Origin: Actinospica robiniae DSM 44927
GTDB taxonomy: Bacteria; Actinomycetota; Actinomycetes; Streptomycetales; Catenulisporaceae
DNA length: 64,000 nt
Assembly (NCBI RefSeq): GCF_000504285.1
Contig: NZ_KI632511.1
Location: forward strand, 7,980,154 to 8,044,153
Reading direction: 5' to 3'
The position numbers and the translations under genes were made by a program. Of this stretch, positions 46,792 to 56,192 are shown piece after piece. Under the pieces are notes generated by a model. The model saw only the letters and a program-made list of their open reading frames with translations, was not told the origin of the DNA and did no database searches. Each line of letters begins with the position of its first letter. Within the stretch, counting starts at the first letter, position 1.

Positions 46792-49700
46792 ATGACCGGC
46801 ACCGACGAGTTCGGCCGCGAGCTGGACGCGCAGGGGTACGAGCGCGCCGCCGGCGGCGAGAACGTGGTCAGGCCGGAGCGTGCCGCAGCCCCCGGGCCGC
46901 GGGCGCCGCAGCCCGCCGTGCCGAGCCCGCTGCCCCCGTCCCCGCGGCTGCCCTCGGCGAGTGACGCGCCCTGGGTCGCTGGCGGCTCCATCGGCTACGC
47001 GGAGGCCGTGTTCGGGCAGAACGCGCCGCTGGCCGCCCGGCCCGGCCCGGGCGGGGCGCACCCGGCCGGCCACGACGCGCCGACCACCGAGTTCTTCCCC
47101 GGCGCCATCTTCGACGCGGGCGAGCCGGAGGACTACCAGGTCCCGCCGCCGGCCGCGTCCTACCCGCAGGCCCCGGTCCCGCCCGTGATGAATCAGGGCC
47201 CGTCGATGCCGCTGGGCCAGCCCGGCGGGCAGAGCCACTCGGTGCCGTTCGCCGCGCCGATGCCGCCGCAGGACCCTGAGCTGCCCGAGCCGCAGGGCTA
47301 CGAGCCCGGCTACGACCCGCTGGCCGGCTCGCTCGGCGGGTCATCCGGTTCCTGGTCGGCCGCGCCGCCGCGGGCGGCCCAGGCGGGCCTCGGCTCCTCC
47401 GGCGCGCACGACGTGGCCGCCCGCCCGGCCGTGCCCGCGCAGCCGATGCCCGGACCCGAGCCGCTGCCCGGCCGCGGCGCCGGGCGGGAGAGCATGGCGC
47501 CCCCGCGGCGCCGGGTCTCCCCGCCGCCGCAGCCGCAGCCGGGCCAGCCCGCCCCGGCGCATCCGCAGGTCCCGCAGCAGCCCCAGCCCGAGCCGCCGGC
47601 CCCGGTGCCGGCCCGGCCGCGCCCGGCCGCGGCGGTGCCCGCGCCGCGCCTGCCCGAGCACTCCTCGCAGGACCTGCCGGTGCTGCCGCCGGTCGCCCCG
47701 CTCGTGCCGACGGCCGCGGCCGCCCCGGCCGCCCCGCCGGCGGTCGAGGAGGCGTCGCAGGACGCTGACGAGATGGTGGTGCCCTGGCAGGCGGTCGCCC
47801 CGGCCGCGGGGCCGGGCTTCCCCGGCCAGGCCGGCCCGCGCGGCACCGGCACCCGCCGCCGCCCGGCCGCCGACCCGGCCCAGGCCGCGGTGCCGGAGCC
47901 GCTCGCGGCGCCGCAGCCGGTGCTGCTCGACCCCGAGCCGGAGGACGAGGAGGACTACGCCGAGGCGGCGTACCAGGACCCGGGCTACGACGAGGCGCCG
48001 TACCGGGACGAGCCGGACGACGCAGAGTACGACGACGTCCCCGCGCCGCCGCGGCAGCAGGTTCCGCCGCAGCCGCCGCAGGCCGTGCAGCCGCCCGCGC
48101 CCCAGCCGCCGGCACCCGTGCAGCCGCCGGCACCCGTGCAGCCGCCGGCACCCGTGCAGCCGCCGGCCCCGCAGCCGCAGGTTCCGCAGCAGCAGCCCGA
48201 GCCCCAGCCCGAGCCGCCCGCTCCGGCCCCGGCTCCGGTGCGCACCCGTCCCGCCGCCAAGCAGGCCGCCGCGCGTCCGGCGGCCCCGCAGCCGCAGCCG
48301 CAGCCCGCGCCGGTGCCCGCGCAGCCGCCGGCCCCGCCGCAGCCGCAGCCGCCCGCCACCGTCCCGCAGGCGGTGCGCACGCCGCAGCCCGCCGCCCCGT
48401 CCGTGGCCGCCCGCGCGCCGCAGCCGGCCGGGCGCCGCCCGGCCCGGGCCAAGGCCCCGGCCGAGCCGCAGCCGGCGCAGCAGAGCCCTGAGACCGCCCC
48501 GGCCGAGGCCCGCGACCGCGCCCCCGGCTACACCGAGGACGCGCTCGAGGCGGTCTACCGGGTCATCCACGAGCGGCGCGACATCCGCAACGACTTCCTG
48601 CCGGACGAGGTGCCCACCGAGGTGCTCACCCGGATCCTGGAGGCCGCGCACACCGCCCCCTCGGTCGGCTTCTCCCAGCCCTGGGACTTCCTGGTGCTGC
48701 GCGACACCGAGCGCCGCCAGGAGGTGCACGACCTCGCCGCCCGGCAGCGCCGCGCCTACGCCGCCTCGCTGCCCAAGGCCCGGGCCAAGGCGTTCGCCGC
48801 GCTCAAGATCGAGGCGATCCTGGACACCCCGGTCAACATCGTCGTGACCTGCGATCCCACCCGGGGCGGGCGGCACACCCTGGGCCGCTACACCCAGCCG
48901 ATGATGGCGCCGTTCTCCACCTGCCTGGCGGTGGAGAACCTGTGGCTGGCCGCCCGGGCCGAGGGCCTGGGCGTGGGCTGGGTCTCCTTCTTCGACGAGC
49001 GCGAGCTCGCCGAGACCCTCGGCCTGCCGCCGCACCTGCAGATCGTGGCGTACCTGTGCGTCGGCTACGTCCGGCGCTTCCCGGGCGAGCCGGAGCTGTC
49101 CGGGGCCGGCTGGGCCCGGCGCCGCCCGCTGGCCTGGGCCGTGCACGAGGAGGACTTCGGCCGCCGGGTGCTGCCCGGCGGCGAGCCGGTCTCGCTGCTC
49201 GACGCGACCGTGGACGCGGTGCGCGGCCTGGACGAGGACGCCGCCTCGGCCGCCCGGGAGCGGCAGGGCCGGATGACCAAGCCGCCGGGCTCGCTCGGCA
49301 TGCTCGAGACCGTCGCCGAGCAGCTGGCCGGCCTGAGCGGCCAGTGCCCGCCGCCGATGCCGGAGCCCGCGGCGCTGGCCGTGTTCGCCGCGGACCACGG
49401 CGTGCACGCGCAGGGGGTCACCCCGTGGCCGAAGGAGGTCACCGCGCAGATGGTGTCCAACTTCCTGGCCGGCGGCGCGGTGGTCAACGCCTTCGCCAAG
49501 CAGGTCGGCGCCGAGGTGTGCGTGGTCGACGTGGGCGTGGCCGCGCACCTGGGCGACGCCGCGGGCCTGGTGCCGCGCAAGATCCGGATGGGCACCGACG
49601 ACATGACCCAGGGCCCCGCGATGTCGCGCGAGGAGGCGCTGGACGCGATCGAGGCCGGCATCGAGACCGCGCGCGACCTGGTGGCCGCGGGCAACCGCTG

Positions 49701-50283
49701 CCTGCTGACCGGGGACATGGGCATCGCCAACACCACCGCCTCGGCCGCCCTGATCGCCGCGTTCACCGGCGCCTCGCCGGCCCAGGTGACCGGCTACGGC
49801 ACCGGCATCGACGAGCAGACCTACGCGCACAAGGTGGAGATCGTGCGCCGGGCGCTGCAGCTGCACCGCCCGGACCCGCAGGACCCGATCGGCGTGCTGG
49901 CCGCGTTCGGCGGGCTCGAGCACGCGGCACTGGCCGGGTTCATCCTGGGCGGCGCGGCGCTGCGGGTCCCGATCATCCTGGACGGGGTGATCGCGGGCGC
50001 GGCGGCGCTGGTGGCGCAGGCGATCGCGCCGGAGTCGACGGCGGCCTGCGTGGCCGGCCACCGCTCGGCCGAGCCGGGGCACGCGCTGGCGCTGGAGGCG
50101 CTCGGCATCCACCCGCTGATCGACCTCGAGCTGCGGCTCGGCGAGGGCTCCGGCGCGGTGCTGGCGCTGCCGCTGGTGGCCGCGGCCGTCCGGGCGCTGC
50201 GCGAGGTGGCCACCTTCGACGCGGCCGGCGTGGCCGACGCGAGCGCGTCCGCGGTGGCGCCGACGGAGCGGGACCGCCACTAG
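46792..50283 (+). CDS. cobT: BluB-CobT fusion: DMB synthase and NaMN:DMB phosphoribosyltransferase
   Basis: A 1163-residue protein. Residues 1-580 are low complexity (Pro, Gln, Ala, Glu; repeats of PAPVQPP) and probably disordered. Residues 583-800 form a BluB nitroreductase-like domain (VIHERRDIRNDFLPDEVP, HTAPSVGFSQPWDFLV, GVGWVSFFDE) that makes 5,6-dimethylbenzimidazole from FMNH2. Residues 803-1163 are CobT (LAVFAADHGVHAQGVTPWP, TGDMGIANTTASAAL, LRLGEGSGAVLALPL with the catalytic Glu), which activates that base. ATG 46792 follows GAGGAGGCAC. Such fusions occur in streptomycetes. Confidence 0.93.
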   Translation: MTGTDEFGRELDAQGYERAAGGENVVRPERAAAPGPRAPQPAVPSPLPPSPRLPSASDAPWVAGGSIGYAEAVFGQNAPLAARPGPGGAHPAGHDAPTTEFFPGAIFDAGEPEDYQVPPPAASYPQAPVPPVMNQGPSMPLGQPGGQSHSVPFAAPMPPQDPELPEPQGYEPGYDPLAGSLGGSSGSWSAAPPRAAQAGLGSSGAHDVAARPAVPAQPMPGPEPLPGRGAGRESMAPPRRRVSPPPQPQPGQPAPAHPQVPQQPQPEPPAPVPARPRPAAAVPAPRLPEHSSQDLPVLPPVAPLVPTAAAAPAAPPAVEEASQDADEMVVPWQAVAPAAGPGFPGQAGPRGTGTRRRPAADPAQAAVPEPLAAPQPVLLDPEPEDEEDYAEAAYQDPGYDEAPYRDEPDDAEYDDVPAPPRQQVPPQPPQAVQPPAPQPPAPVQPPAPVQPPAPVQPPAPQPQVPQQQPEPQPEPPAPAPAPVRTRPAAKQAAARPAAPQPQPQPAPVPAQPPAPPQPQPPATVPQAVRTPQPAAPSVAARAPQPAGRRPARAKAPAEPQPAQQSPETAPAEARDRAPGYTEDALEAVYRVIHERRDIRNDFLPDEVPTEVLTRILEAAHTAPSVGFSQPWDFLVLRDTERRQEVHDLAARQRRAYAASLPKARAKAFAALKIEAILDTPVNIVVTCDPTRGGRHTLGRYTQPMMAPFSTCLAVENLWLAARAEGLGVGWVSFFDERELAETLGLPPHLQIVAYLCVGYVRRFPGEPELSGAGWARRRPLAWAVHEEDFGRRVLPGGEPVSLLDATVDAVRGLDEDAASAARERQGRMTKPPGSLGMLETVAEQLAGLSGQCPPPMPEPAALAVFAADHGVHAQGVTPWPKEVTAQMVSNFLAGGAVVNAFAKQVGAEVCVVDVGVAAHLGDAAGLVPRKIRMGTDDMTQGPAMSREEALDAIEAGIETARDLVAAGNRCLLTGDMGIANTTASAALIAAFTGASPAQVTGYGTGIDEQTYAHKVEIVRRALQLHRPDPQDPIGVLAAFGGLEHAALAGFILGGAALRVPIILDGVIAGAAALVAQAIAPESTAACVAGHRSAEPGHALALEALGIHPLIDLELRLGEGSGAVLALPLVAAAVRALREVATFDAAGVADASASAVAPTERDRH

Positions 50284-50361
50284 CGCGCGCCGCCGACATC
50301 CGGCTGTAACCGGCGGTGAGTACGCTCGTGGTGTCATCCTGAGGGAAGGGACCGAAAGCCA

Positions 50362-51603
50362 GTGACCACGCCTGACACCCCGTCCGAGGCTCCTGCCGGC
50401 GAGATCTACCCGCTCGGGCTGCGCCTGTCCGGCCGCCGGGTGGTGGTGGTCGGCGGCGGCCGGGTGGCCGCCCGCCGGATCGCCGGGCTGCTGCGGGCCG
50501 GCGCGCGGGTGCGTGTGGTGTCGCCCGAGGTCACCGCGGCGGTCGAGGGCTACGCGGCGGACGGCCACGTGGAGTGGGAGGCGCGGGCCTACCGGCCGGG
50601 CGACCTGGCCGAGGCCTGGTACGCGGTGGCCGCCACCGACGTGCCGGAGGTCAACGCCGCGGTCGTCGCGGAGGCCGAGCAGGCGCGGGTGTTCTGCTCC
50701 TGCGCGAGCGACGCGCAGGCCTCCACCGCCTGGACCCCGGCCTCGGGCGAGCACGGTGGCGTCATCGTGTCCGTACTCAGCTCCGGCCGCGCCGGGGCCG
50801 ATCCGCGCCGCACCGCCGTCCTGCGCGACGCGGTGCTGGAGTCGCTGCGCGAGGGCGTGCTGAGTGCGCCCCGCTTCCGGGACCGGGCCGCGGGCGTCGC
50901 CCTGGTCGGCGGCGGCCCGGGCGATCCCGACCTGATCACGGTGCGCGGGCGGCGGCTGCTGGCCGAGGCCGACGTGGTGGTGGCCGACCGGCTCGCCCCG
51001 CTCGGCCTGTTGGACGAGCTGCCCGCGGACGTCGAGATCGTGGACGCGTCGAAGATCCCTTACGGCCGGGCGATGGCCCAGGAGGAGATCAACCGGATCC
51101 TCATCGAGCGGGCCGAGGCCGGGAAGTTCGTGGTGCGGCTCAAGGGCGGCGACCCGTACGTGTTCGGCCGCGGGTTCGAGGAGCTCGAGGCCTGCGCCGA
51201 GGCCGGCGTGCCGGTGACCGTGGTGCCCGGGCTCAGCAGCTCGGTCGCGGTGCCGTCGCTGGCCGGGATCCCGGTGACCCACCGGGGCGTGGCACACGAG
51301 TTCACCGTGGTCTCCGGGCACGTCGCGCCCGGGCACCCGAAGTCGCTGGTGGACTGGACCGCCCTGGCCCGGCTGCGCGGCACCCTGGTGCTGCTGATGG
51401 CGGTGGAGCGGATCGGGCCGATCGCCGCGGCGCTGATCGACGGGGGCAAGGACCCTGATACGCCGGTGGCGGTGGTGCAGGACGGCTCGCGCCCGGGCGA
51501 GCGCCGGCTGCGCACGGTGCTGGGCGAGGTGGCCGAGCGGGTGGCGGCCGAGCGCATCGCCCCGCCCGCCATCGTGGTGGTCGGCGAGGTCGCAGGGTTC
51601 TGA
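50362..51603 (+). CDS. cobA: CysG-like uroporphyrinogen-III methyltransferase / precorrin-2 dehydrogenase
   Basis: A 413-residue bifunctional enzyme. Residues 15-165 form an NAD-binding Met8-like domain (RRVVVVGGGRVAARRIAGLL) that oxidises precorrin-2. Residues 175-413 are the C2,C7 methyltransferase (VALVGGGPGDPDLITVRGRR, VRLKGGDPYVFGRGFEE, PGLSSSVAVPSLAGIPVTHR). It makes precorrin-2/sirohydrochlorin, the entry to cobalamin, and also serves siroheme. Its oxidase half supplies the sirohydrochlorin that CbiX uses. GTG start at 50362. Confidence 0.93.
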   Translation: MTTPDTPSEAPAGEIYPLGLRLSGRRVVVVGGGRVAARRIAGLLRAGARVRVVSPEVTAAVEGYAADGHVEWEARAYRPGDLAEAWYAVAATDVPEVNAAVVAEAEQARVFCSCASDAQASTAWTPASGEHGGVIVSVLSSGRAGADPRRTAVLRDAVLESLREGVLSAPRFRDRAAGVALVGGGPGDPDLITVRGRRLLAEADVVVADRLAPLGLLDELPADVEIVDASKIPYGRAMAQEEINRILIERAEAGKFVVRLKGGDPYVFGRGFEELEACAEAGVPVTVVPGLSSSVAVPSLAGIPVTHRGVAHEFTVVSGHVAPGHPKSLVDWTALARLRGTLVLLMAVERIGPIAAALIDGGKDPDTPVAVVQDGSRPGERRLRTVLGEVAERVAAERIAPPAIVVVGEVAGF

Positions 51604-51934
51604 GCCGCTGCCCGGCGCACCCCGGCGGACCGGGCCGCGCCGGATCGATCAGGGGTGGGCGGAAACGGGCCGGAAACAACTGCGCCCCCTACTCCGGATC
51701 CGGTTAACGAAAACTTTGCATCGGCACCTACCCGGCGCCCGCGCGCGGCCTCGCGGCGCGCAGTCCCAGCTCACTGACACACGCGGCCCCGTTTTCGTGG
51801 CAAGAACCCTGATACGCAGGACTGGACCGGCGGTGACAACCGCCCGCCTGATTCGATACTGTTCCCCACGTTCCAGATCCAAGGTCCGCGGCGCGGGCCG
51901 CAGGCGTGTCAGCGTTTGAGGGTGGAGGCGTTCA
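51604..51934. other. Gene-free region before conservon 1
   Basis: 331 bp with no supported gene. An AT-richer stretch around 51703-51722 (CGGTTAACGAAAACTTTGCA) may belong to a promoter for the downstream operon. No repeat or riboswitch was recognised. Confidence 0.3.
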
Positions 51935-54508
51935 GTGGCCGTGCGCGCGGAGGGCGGAGCGGGTCGGGCCCACCGGACGGGCGTCGACCGCCTTGAGGCC
52001 GTCCCATTCCGGCGCAAGCTCGACATCCTGGTGGCCGCGCCGCTCGCCGGCGTGCTGCTGGCGCTGATCCCGCTGTCCTGGACCAGGTTCGACTCCGCGC
52101 GCGCCTGGAGCGCCGCGGCCGCGTCGATGACCCGTGCCGAGCAGATCAGCATTCTGATCAATGCGCTGGAGACCGAGCAGACCATCGCGCTGGGCCTGCA
52201 GGGGATGAGCGCCGTGCCCGGCTCGGCCACCTCCGAGGCGATCGCGCTCACCCAGCTGCGCACCGCCGCGGCGCAGACCGACCAGGCGGCCGCGACCCTG
52301 ACCGACGAGGTCGGCCAGGACCCGGGCTCCTCGCTCGGCCAGGCCATGTCCGAGGAGAGGTGGCTGGCCACCCTCTCCAACGGCGCCCGCGCCCTGGCCT
52401 CGGACCCCAAGGTGGCCAACAGCAGCCTGGTGCAGACCGCGTACTCCACCACGATCAGCGACCTCTACAGCGCGATCAACATGGACGCGCTCGCCGCCAA
52501 CGGCGGCACCGCCGCGTTCGACGAGGCCGAGCTCGACTTCCTCTACATGACCGATCTGACCGAGCACGACCGGGAGATCGGCCTGCTGGCCATGACCAAC
52601 TACGCCGACCAGGACCAGCTGAGCGGCTACATGACCGACCCGACCGGCAACGGCACCGACGCCGCCTCGCTGGACTGGGCCGACCTGAGCGTGGTCGAGC
52701 GCGAATACGGCGTGAGCCAGAACGAGGCCGCCCGGTTCCAGTCGCTCGCCTCCGGCCCCGACGGCCTGCAGTACGACGAGATCGTCGGCGACAGCGACGC
52801 GCGCTACATCGACGGCGTCCAGCAGGACATGGAGAGCCTGCTCCCGCACGCCGACCCGGGCTTCAACGTGGACCAGGTGCTGCTGCAGGACCAGTTCGGC
52901 GGCGGCGAAGGCCTCGGCCTGTGGCAGGCCTCGGTGGCCGTGGCCCGGGACCGCGCCCAGATGGAGGCGCAGGTCTCCTCGGACGTGGTGGCCACGGCCC
53001 GGAACCAGGCGCGGCTGCAGGCCTGGTTCGCGGCCGGCCTGGTGGCCGCGGCCGTCGCGTTGCTGCTGCTGCTGATCGTGCTCGAGATCAGGGTCCGCCG
53101 TTCCCTCGTGCGCCCGATGCTCCGGCTCACCCGGGCCGCCCGGCAGATCGCCGACGTCACCCGGGCCGACCTGGAACGGGTCGCGGACGAGGACGACGGC
53201 GCGGATCCCGGCGCGGCCCCGGTGTTCGAGACCGTGCCCGCGCTCAGCCGGGACGAGCTGGGCGACCTGGCCGAGGCGTTCAACCGGGTGCAGGACACCG
53301 CCTCGCGGGTGCTGGAACGGCAGATGGCGGTGCGGCGCAACACCGCCGAGATGTTCGGCAACGTCGGCCGGCGCATCCACAACCTGACCGGCCGTCAGCT
53401 GGCCCTGATCGACGCGGCCGAGCGCGAGGAGACCGACCCCTCGGTGCTCGAGCGGCTCTACCGGATCGACCACATCGCGGTGCGCCTGCAGCGCGGCGCG
53501 GACAGCCTGATGCTGCTGTCCAACGAGACCGAGCCCACCCTCGCCGACGCCCCGCTGCGGCTGACCGACGTGGTGCGCAGCGCGGTCGGCCGGGTCGAGG
53601 GCTACCAGCGGGTGGTCCTGTCGGCCGAGGGCGACGTGACCGTCTCCCCGGCCGCGGTGGGCGACCTGACCCTGATCGTGGCCGAGCTGGTGGAGAACGC
53701 GGTCTCCTTCTCCCCGGCCACCTCCTCCGTGGACATCGCGGTGCGGCCGGTCGGCTCCACCGCGGTGGTCGAGATCATCGACCACGGCGTGGGCATGACC
53801 GCGGCCCGGCTGGCCGAGGAGAACGCCCGGCTGGTCCGGCGCGAACGCCTCGACCTGGCCCCCAGCAAGGTGCTCGGCCTGTTCGTGGTCGGCCGCCTGG
53901 CCCGCCGCTCCGGCATCGGGGTGCGGCTGAGCGCGACCGCGGGCGGCGGGGTCACCGTGCGCCTGGACATCAGCCCGGACCTGCTCGCCTTCGACAGCCC
54001 GGAGCCGCCGCTGCGCCGGCGCGGCCCGTCCCGGGGCGCCCCGGTGCTCCCGGTGCTGCCGGAGCAGCGCGCCACCCTGGAGCAGGGCTCCGCCGTGGCG
54101 CTGCAGGAGCCGCGGCCGACCGGTCCGGAGCCGCGGACCGAGGAGCCGATCGCCGAGCCGGACGCGCTGCCGGTGCGCCGGCCGCGCGCGGGCCGCGCCG
54201 CCGCCCCCGGCGCCCCGGCCGGCGCTCCCGCGCCCGCCCCGGCCCGGGTGCCCGCCTTGGCCGAGGGCTCAGCGCCCGACGCCGTCCTGACCGCGTTGCC
54301 CCGCCGCACCCGCGCGAACGCCGCGCTGCGCGACGAGCCCGCACCCTCCGCCCCGGCCGCCCTGGCCCCCGCGCACGTACTCGACGCCGAAGCCGCCCGC
54401 GCGGCCGTGGAGGAGTTCGAAGCCGGGGTCGAGGAGGCCCTGCGCGTGTCGGCGCAGAACCTCTCCCCGCTCCGCGCCAGTGACGAACCGGAAGGATTAC
54501 GGCCGTGA
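51935..54508 (+). CDS. Conservon sensor kinase-like protein CvnA (copy 1)
   Basis: An 857-residue membrane protein. Helix 1 (about 30-49), an extracellular nitrate/nitrite-sensor-like helical domain (50-360), helix 2 (FAAGLVAAAVALLLLLIVLE), HAMP (about 388-465), a dimerisation region (VGRRIHNLTGRQLALIDAAE) and a HATPase domain (LIVAELVENAVSFSP N-box; IIDHGVGM G-box; GLFVVGRLARR). No standard phosphoacceptor H-box is evident. The last ~170 residues are Pro/Ala-rich and disordered. It heads a CvnABCD conservon, a module proposed to act like a bacterial G-protein-coupled complex. Confidence 0.9.
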   Translation: MAVRAEGGAGRAHRTGVDRLEAVPFRRKLDILVAAPLAGVLLALIPLSWTRFDSARAWSAAAASMTRAEQISILINALETEQTIALGLQGMSAVPGSATSEAIALTQLRTAAAQTDQAAATLTDEVGQDPGSSLGQAMSEERWLATLSNGARALASDPKVANSSLVQTAYSTTISDLYSAINMDALAANGGTAAFDEAELDFLYMTDLTEHDREIGLLAMTNYADQDQLSGYMTDPTGNGTDAASLDWADLSVVEREYGVSQNEAARFQSLASGPDGLQYDEIVGDSDARYIDGVQQDMESLLPHADPGFNVDQVLLQDQFGGGEGLGLWQASVAVARDRAQMEAQVSSDVVATARNQARLQAWFAAGLVAAAVALLLLLIVLEIRVRRSLVRPMLRLTRAARQIADVTRADLERVADEDDGADPGAAPVFETVPALSRDELGDLAEAFNRVQDTASRVLERQMAVRRNTAEMFGNVGRRIHNLTGRQLALIDAAEREETDPSVLERLYRIDHIAVRLQRGADSLMLLSNETEPTLADAPLRLTDVVRSAVGRVEGYQRVVLSAEGDVTVSPAAVGDLTLIVAELVENAVSFSPATSSVDIAVRPVGSTAVVEIIDHGVGMTAARLAEENARLVRRERLDLAPSKVLGLFVVGRLARRSGIGVRLSATAGGGVTVRLDISPDLLAFDSPEPPLRRRGPSRGAPVLPVLPEQRATLEQGSAVALQEPRPTGPEPRTEEPIAEPDALPVRRPRAGRAAAPGAPAGAPAPAPARVPALAEGSAPDAVLTALPRRTRANAALRDEPAPSAPAALAPAHVLDAEAARAAVEEFEAGVEEALRVSAQNLSPLRASDEPEGLRP

Positions 54509-54972
54509 TGAGCCCCAGTCAGACGCCCGAAGCCAGCACCGACCTGCGTACCGCCGCGGCCGACTTCACCTGGATGGTCAGCCGGTTCGCGGCCGAGACG
54601 GCCGGGGTCGCGGATGCGATCGCGGTCTCCTCCGACGGCCTGCTGATCGCGGTCTCGCGGCCGGAGGACCGGGCCTCGTCGGAGCGGCTGGCCGCGATCG
54701 TCTCCGGGCTGACCAGCCTGGCCGGCGGCGCCGCCGGCCACTACGGGCTGGGCCAGCTGCGCAAGGTCATCATCGACATGGAGGACGGGCACCTGCTGGT
54801 GTCCACCATCGGCAGCGGCTGCGTGCTCGGGGTGGTCACCGCGAAGGACGCGAAGCTGGGCAACGTCGCCTACGAGATGACGCTGTTCGGCAACCGGGTC
54901 GGCACGGTGCTCAGCCCGCAGCTGATCATGGAGTTGAAGAACTCGGTGACCGCCGCCGGAGTGACCACATGA
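54508..54972 (+). CDS. Roadblock/LC7 protein CvnB (copy 1)
   Basis: About 154 residues with a Roadblock/LC7 fold: FTWMVSRFAAETAGVADAIAVSSDGLLIA, then SGLTSLAGGAAGHYGLGQLR and DGHLLVSTIGSGCVLGVVT. It is typically the partner of the small GTPase CvnD. The ATG at 54508 overlaps the cvnA stop by one base (TGATG), with GGAAGGATTACGG as ribosome site. Its end overlaps cvnC by 4 bp. Confidence 0.92.
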   Translation: MSPSQTPEASTDLRTAAADFTWMVSRFAAETAGVADAIAVSSDGLLIAVSRPEDRASSERLAAIVSGLTSLAGGAAGHYGLGQLRKVIIDMEDGHLLVSTIGSGCVLGVVTAKDAKLGNVAYEMTLFGNRVGTVLSPQLIMELKNSVTAAGVTT

Positions 54973-55403
54973 GCGCCCCTGCGGGGGACGACAACAACAA
55001 CGGCGCGCGCGGGGGCGCGCGTCCCGCTACCGGGCCCGCGGGGGCGGCGCCCGGAGCGGTCAGGCCGTTCCTGCTGACCGAGGGCCGGGTTGTGGCCGCG
55101 GGGGCGGAATTGCCGATGGAGACCCAGGTGGTGGCCACCACCGAGGGCCTGCACCAACTGGGAGCCCTGGCCTTCGAACGCCGCGCCATCGTCGAGGCCT
55201 GTGGTACGCCGCTGTCCCTGGCCGAGCTCGCGGTGCGCCTGGGCCTGCACCTGAACGTGGTCCGAGTACTCGCGGGGGACCTGAGGGCCGGGCGGTTCCT
55301 CGCGGTGCACGAGCCGCAGGCCGCCCTCAACACCGACGTCGACGTCCTGCGAAGGGTCATCAATGGACTACGAGCCATACCCACCGGCGCCGGCCGCGCC
55401 TGA
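54969..55403 (+). CDS. DUF742 protein CvnC (copy 1)
   Basis: A 144-residue DUF742 protein. A Gly/Ala/Asn-rich N-terminus precedes the domain VRPFLLTEGRV, then TTEGLHQLGALAFERRAIVEAC and a winged-helix-like LSLAELAVRLGLHLNVVRVLAGDL. The third conservon component, function unresolved. Begins at the ATGA overlap with cvnB. Confidence 0.9.
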   Translation: MSAPAGDDNNNGARGGARPATGPAGAAPGAVRPFLLTEGRVVAAGAELPMETQVVATTEGLHQLGALAFERRAIVEACGTPLSLAELAVRLGLHLNVVRVLAGDLRAGRFLAVHEPQAALNTDVDVLRRVINGLRAIPTGAGRA

Positions 55404-55467
55404 GGCCGGTACCCGCGCCGGCGCTGCGAACTACACCCACCCCGCCCGCAGCCTTCCCGAGCTAGCA

Positions 55468-55473
55468 TAGGTT
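55468..55473 (+). promoter_or_regulatory. Possible leaderless promoter of cvnD copy 1
   Basis: TAGGTT ends 5 nt before the cvnD ATG at 55479, and TAGCAT lies 5 nt further up. This gene is separated from cvnC by 75 bp, unlike the overlapping genes before it, so separate transcription is plausible. Confidence 0.35.
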
Positions 55474-55478
55474 CGCCC

Positions 55479-56075
55479 ATGGACTTCCAAGCAGGCCCGC
55501 GCGCGCAGGCGGACGCCGCGCCCGCCCCGATGCCGGTCAAGATGGTCATCGCCGGCGGCTTCGGCGTCGGCAAGACCACCGCCGTCGCCTCGGTCTCCGA
55601 CGTGCCCCCGCTGACCACCGAGGCCGCCATCACCGAGGTGGCCGCCGGGGTCGACGACCTGTCGATGACTCCGCACAAGACCACCACCACCGTCGCCATG
55701 GACTTCGGCTCGGTGATGCTCGACCCGACCCTCAAGCTGTATCTGTTCGGCACGCCCGGCCAGGACCGCTTCGGCTTCATGTGGGATGACGTGACCGAGG
55801 GCGCGCTGGGCGCGCTCGTGGTCGTGGACAGCCGCAGACTCGAGGACTGCTTCCCGGCGGTGGACTACTTCGAGCGGCGCACCATGCCGTTCGCGGTGGC
55901 GGTCAACCGCTTCGCGGGCGCGGCCTCGCACCCGCTGGACGCGGTGCGCGAGGCGCTCGACGTGGAGCCGGGCGTGCCGGTGATCGAGTTCGACGCGCGC
56001 GATCCGGACTCGGTCCGCGACAGCCTCATCATCGTGCTCGAACTCGCTCTGGCCCGGGCCATGGCAGCCGCCTGA
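55479..56075 (+). CDS. Small GTPase-like ATP/GTP-binding protein CvnD (copy 1)
   Basis: A 198-residue Ras-like P-loop protein of the conservon type. G1 is VIAGGFGVGKTTAVASV, the switch region includes TEAAITEVAAGVDD and KTTTTVAMDFGSV, and G3 is LFGTPGQDRFGFMWDD. The G4 position reads VAVNRFAGA, where the paralogue at 57841 has VAVNHFDRA, so the Asp that usually selects guanine is replaced by Ala. It probably cycles on CvnB. Confidence 0.9.
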   Translation: MDFQAGPRAQADAAPAPMPVKMVIAGGFGVGKTTAVASVSDVPPLTTEAAITEVAAGVDDLSMTPHKTTTTVAMDFGSVMLDPTLKLYLFGTPGQDRFGFMWDDVTEGALGALVVVDSRRLEDCFPAVDYFERRTMPFAVAVNRFAGAASHPLDAVREALDVEPGVPVIEFDARDPDSVRDSLIIVLELALARAMAAA

Positions 56076-56192
56076 GATCCATCCTCCTCGCCCCACCACT
56101 CGTCCGGTCACTGGTCGTTCGACCACCCGAAGGGCGCGCCGAAAACGCCGCCGTACGGTGTGATCAGTGCGCCGGACGAGTATCAAGGAGGT

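Noticed and set aside
48112-48165. Direct repeats resembling a short CRISPR-like array
   Set aside because: They are 18-bp in-frame repeats coding PAPVQP units within a proline-rich protein, without spacers.
47341-51336. A 1331-residue open frame on the minus strand opposite the BluB-CobT and CysG-like genes
   Set aside because: It mirrors two well-recognised genes on the other strand, has Arg/Gly/His-rich composition without any motif, and is explained by the high GC content.
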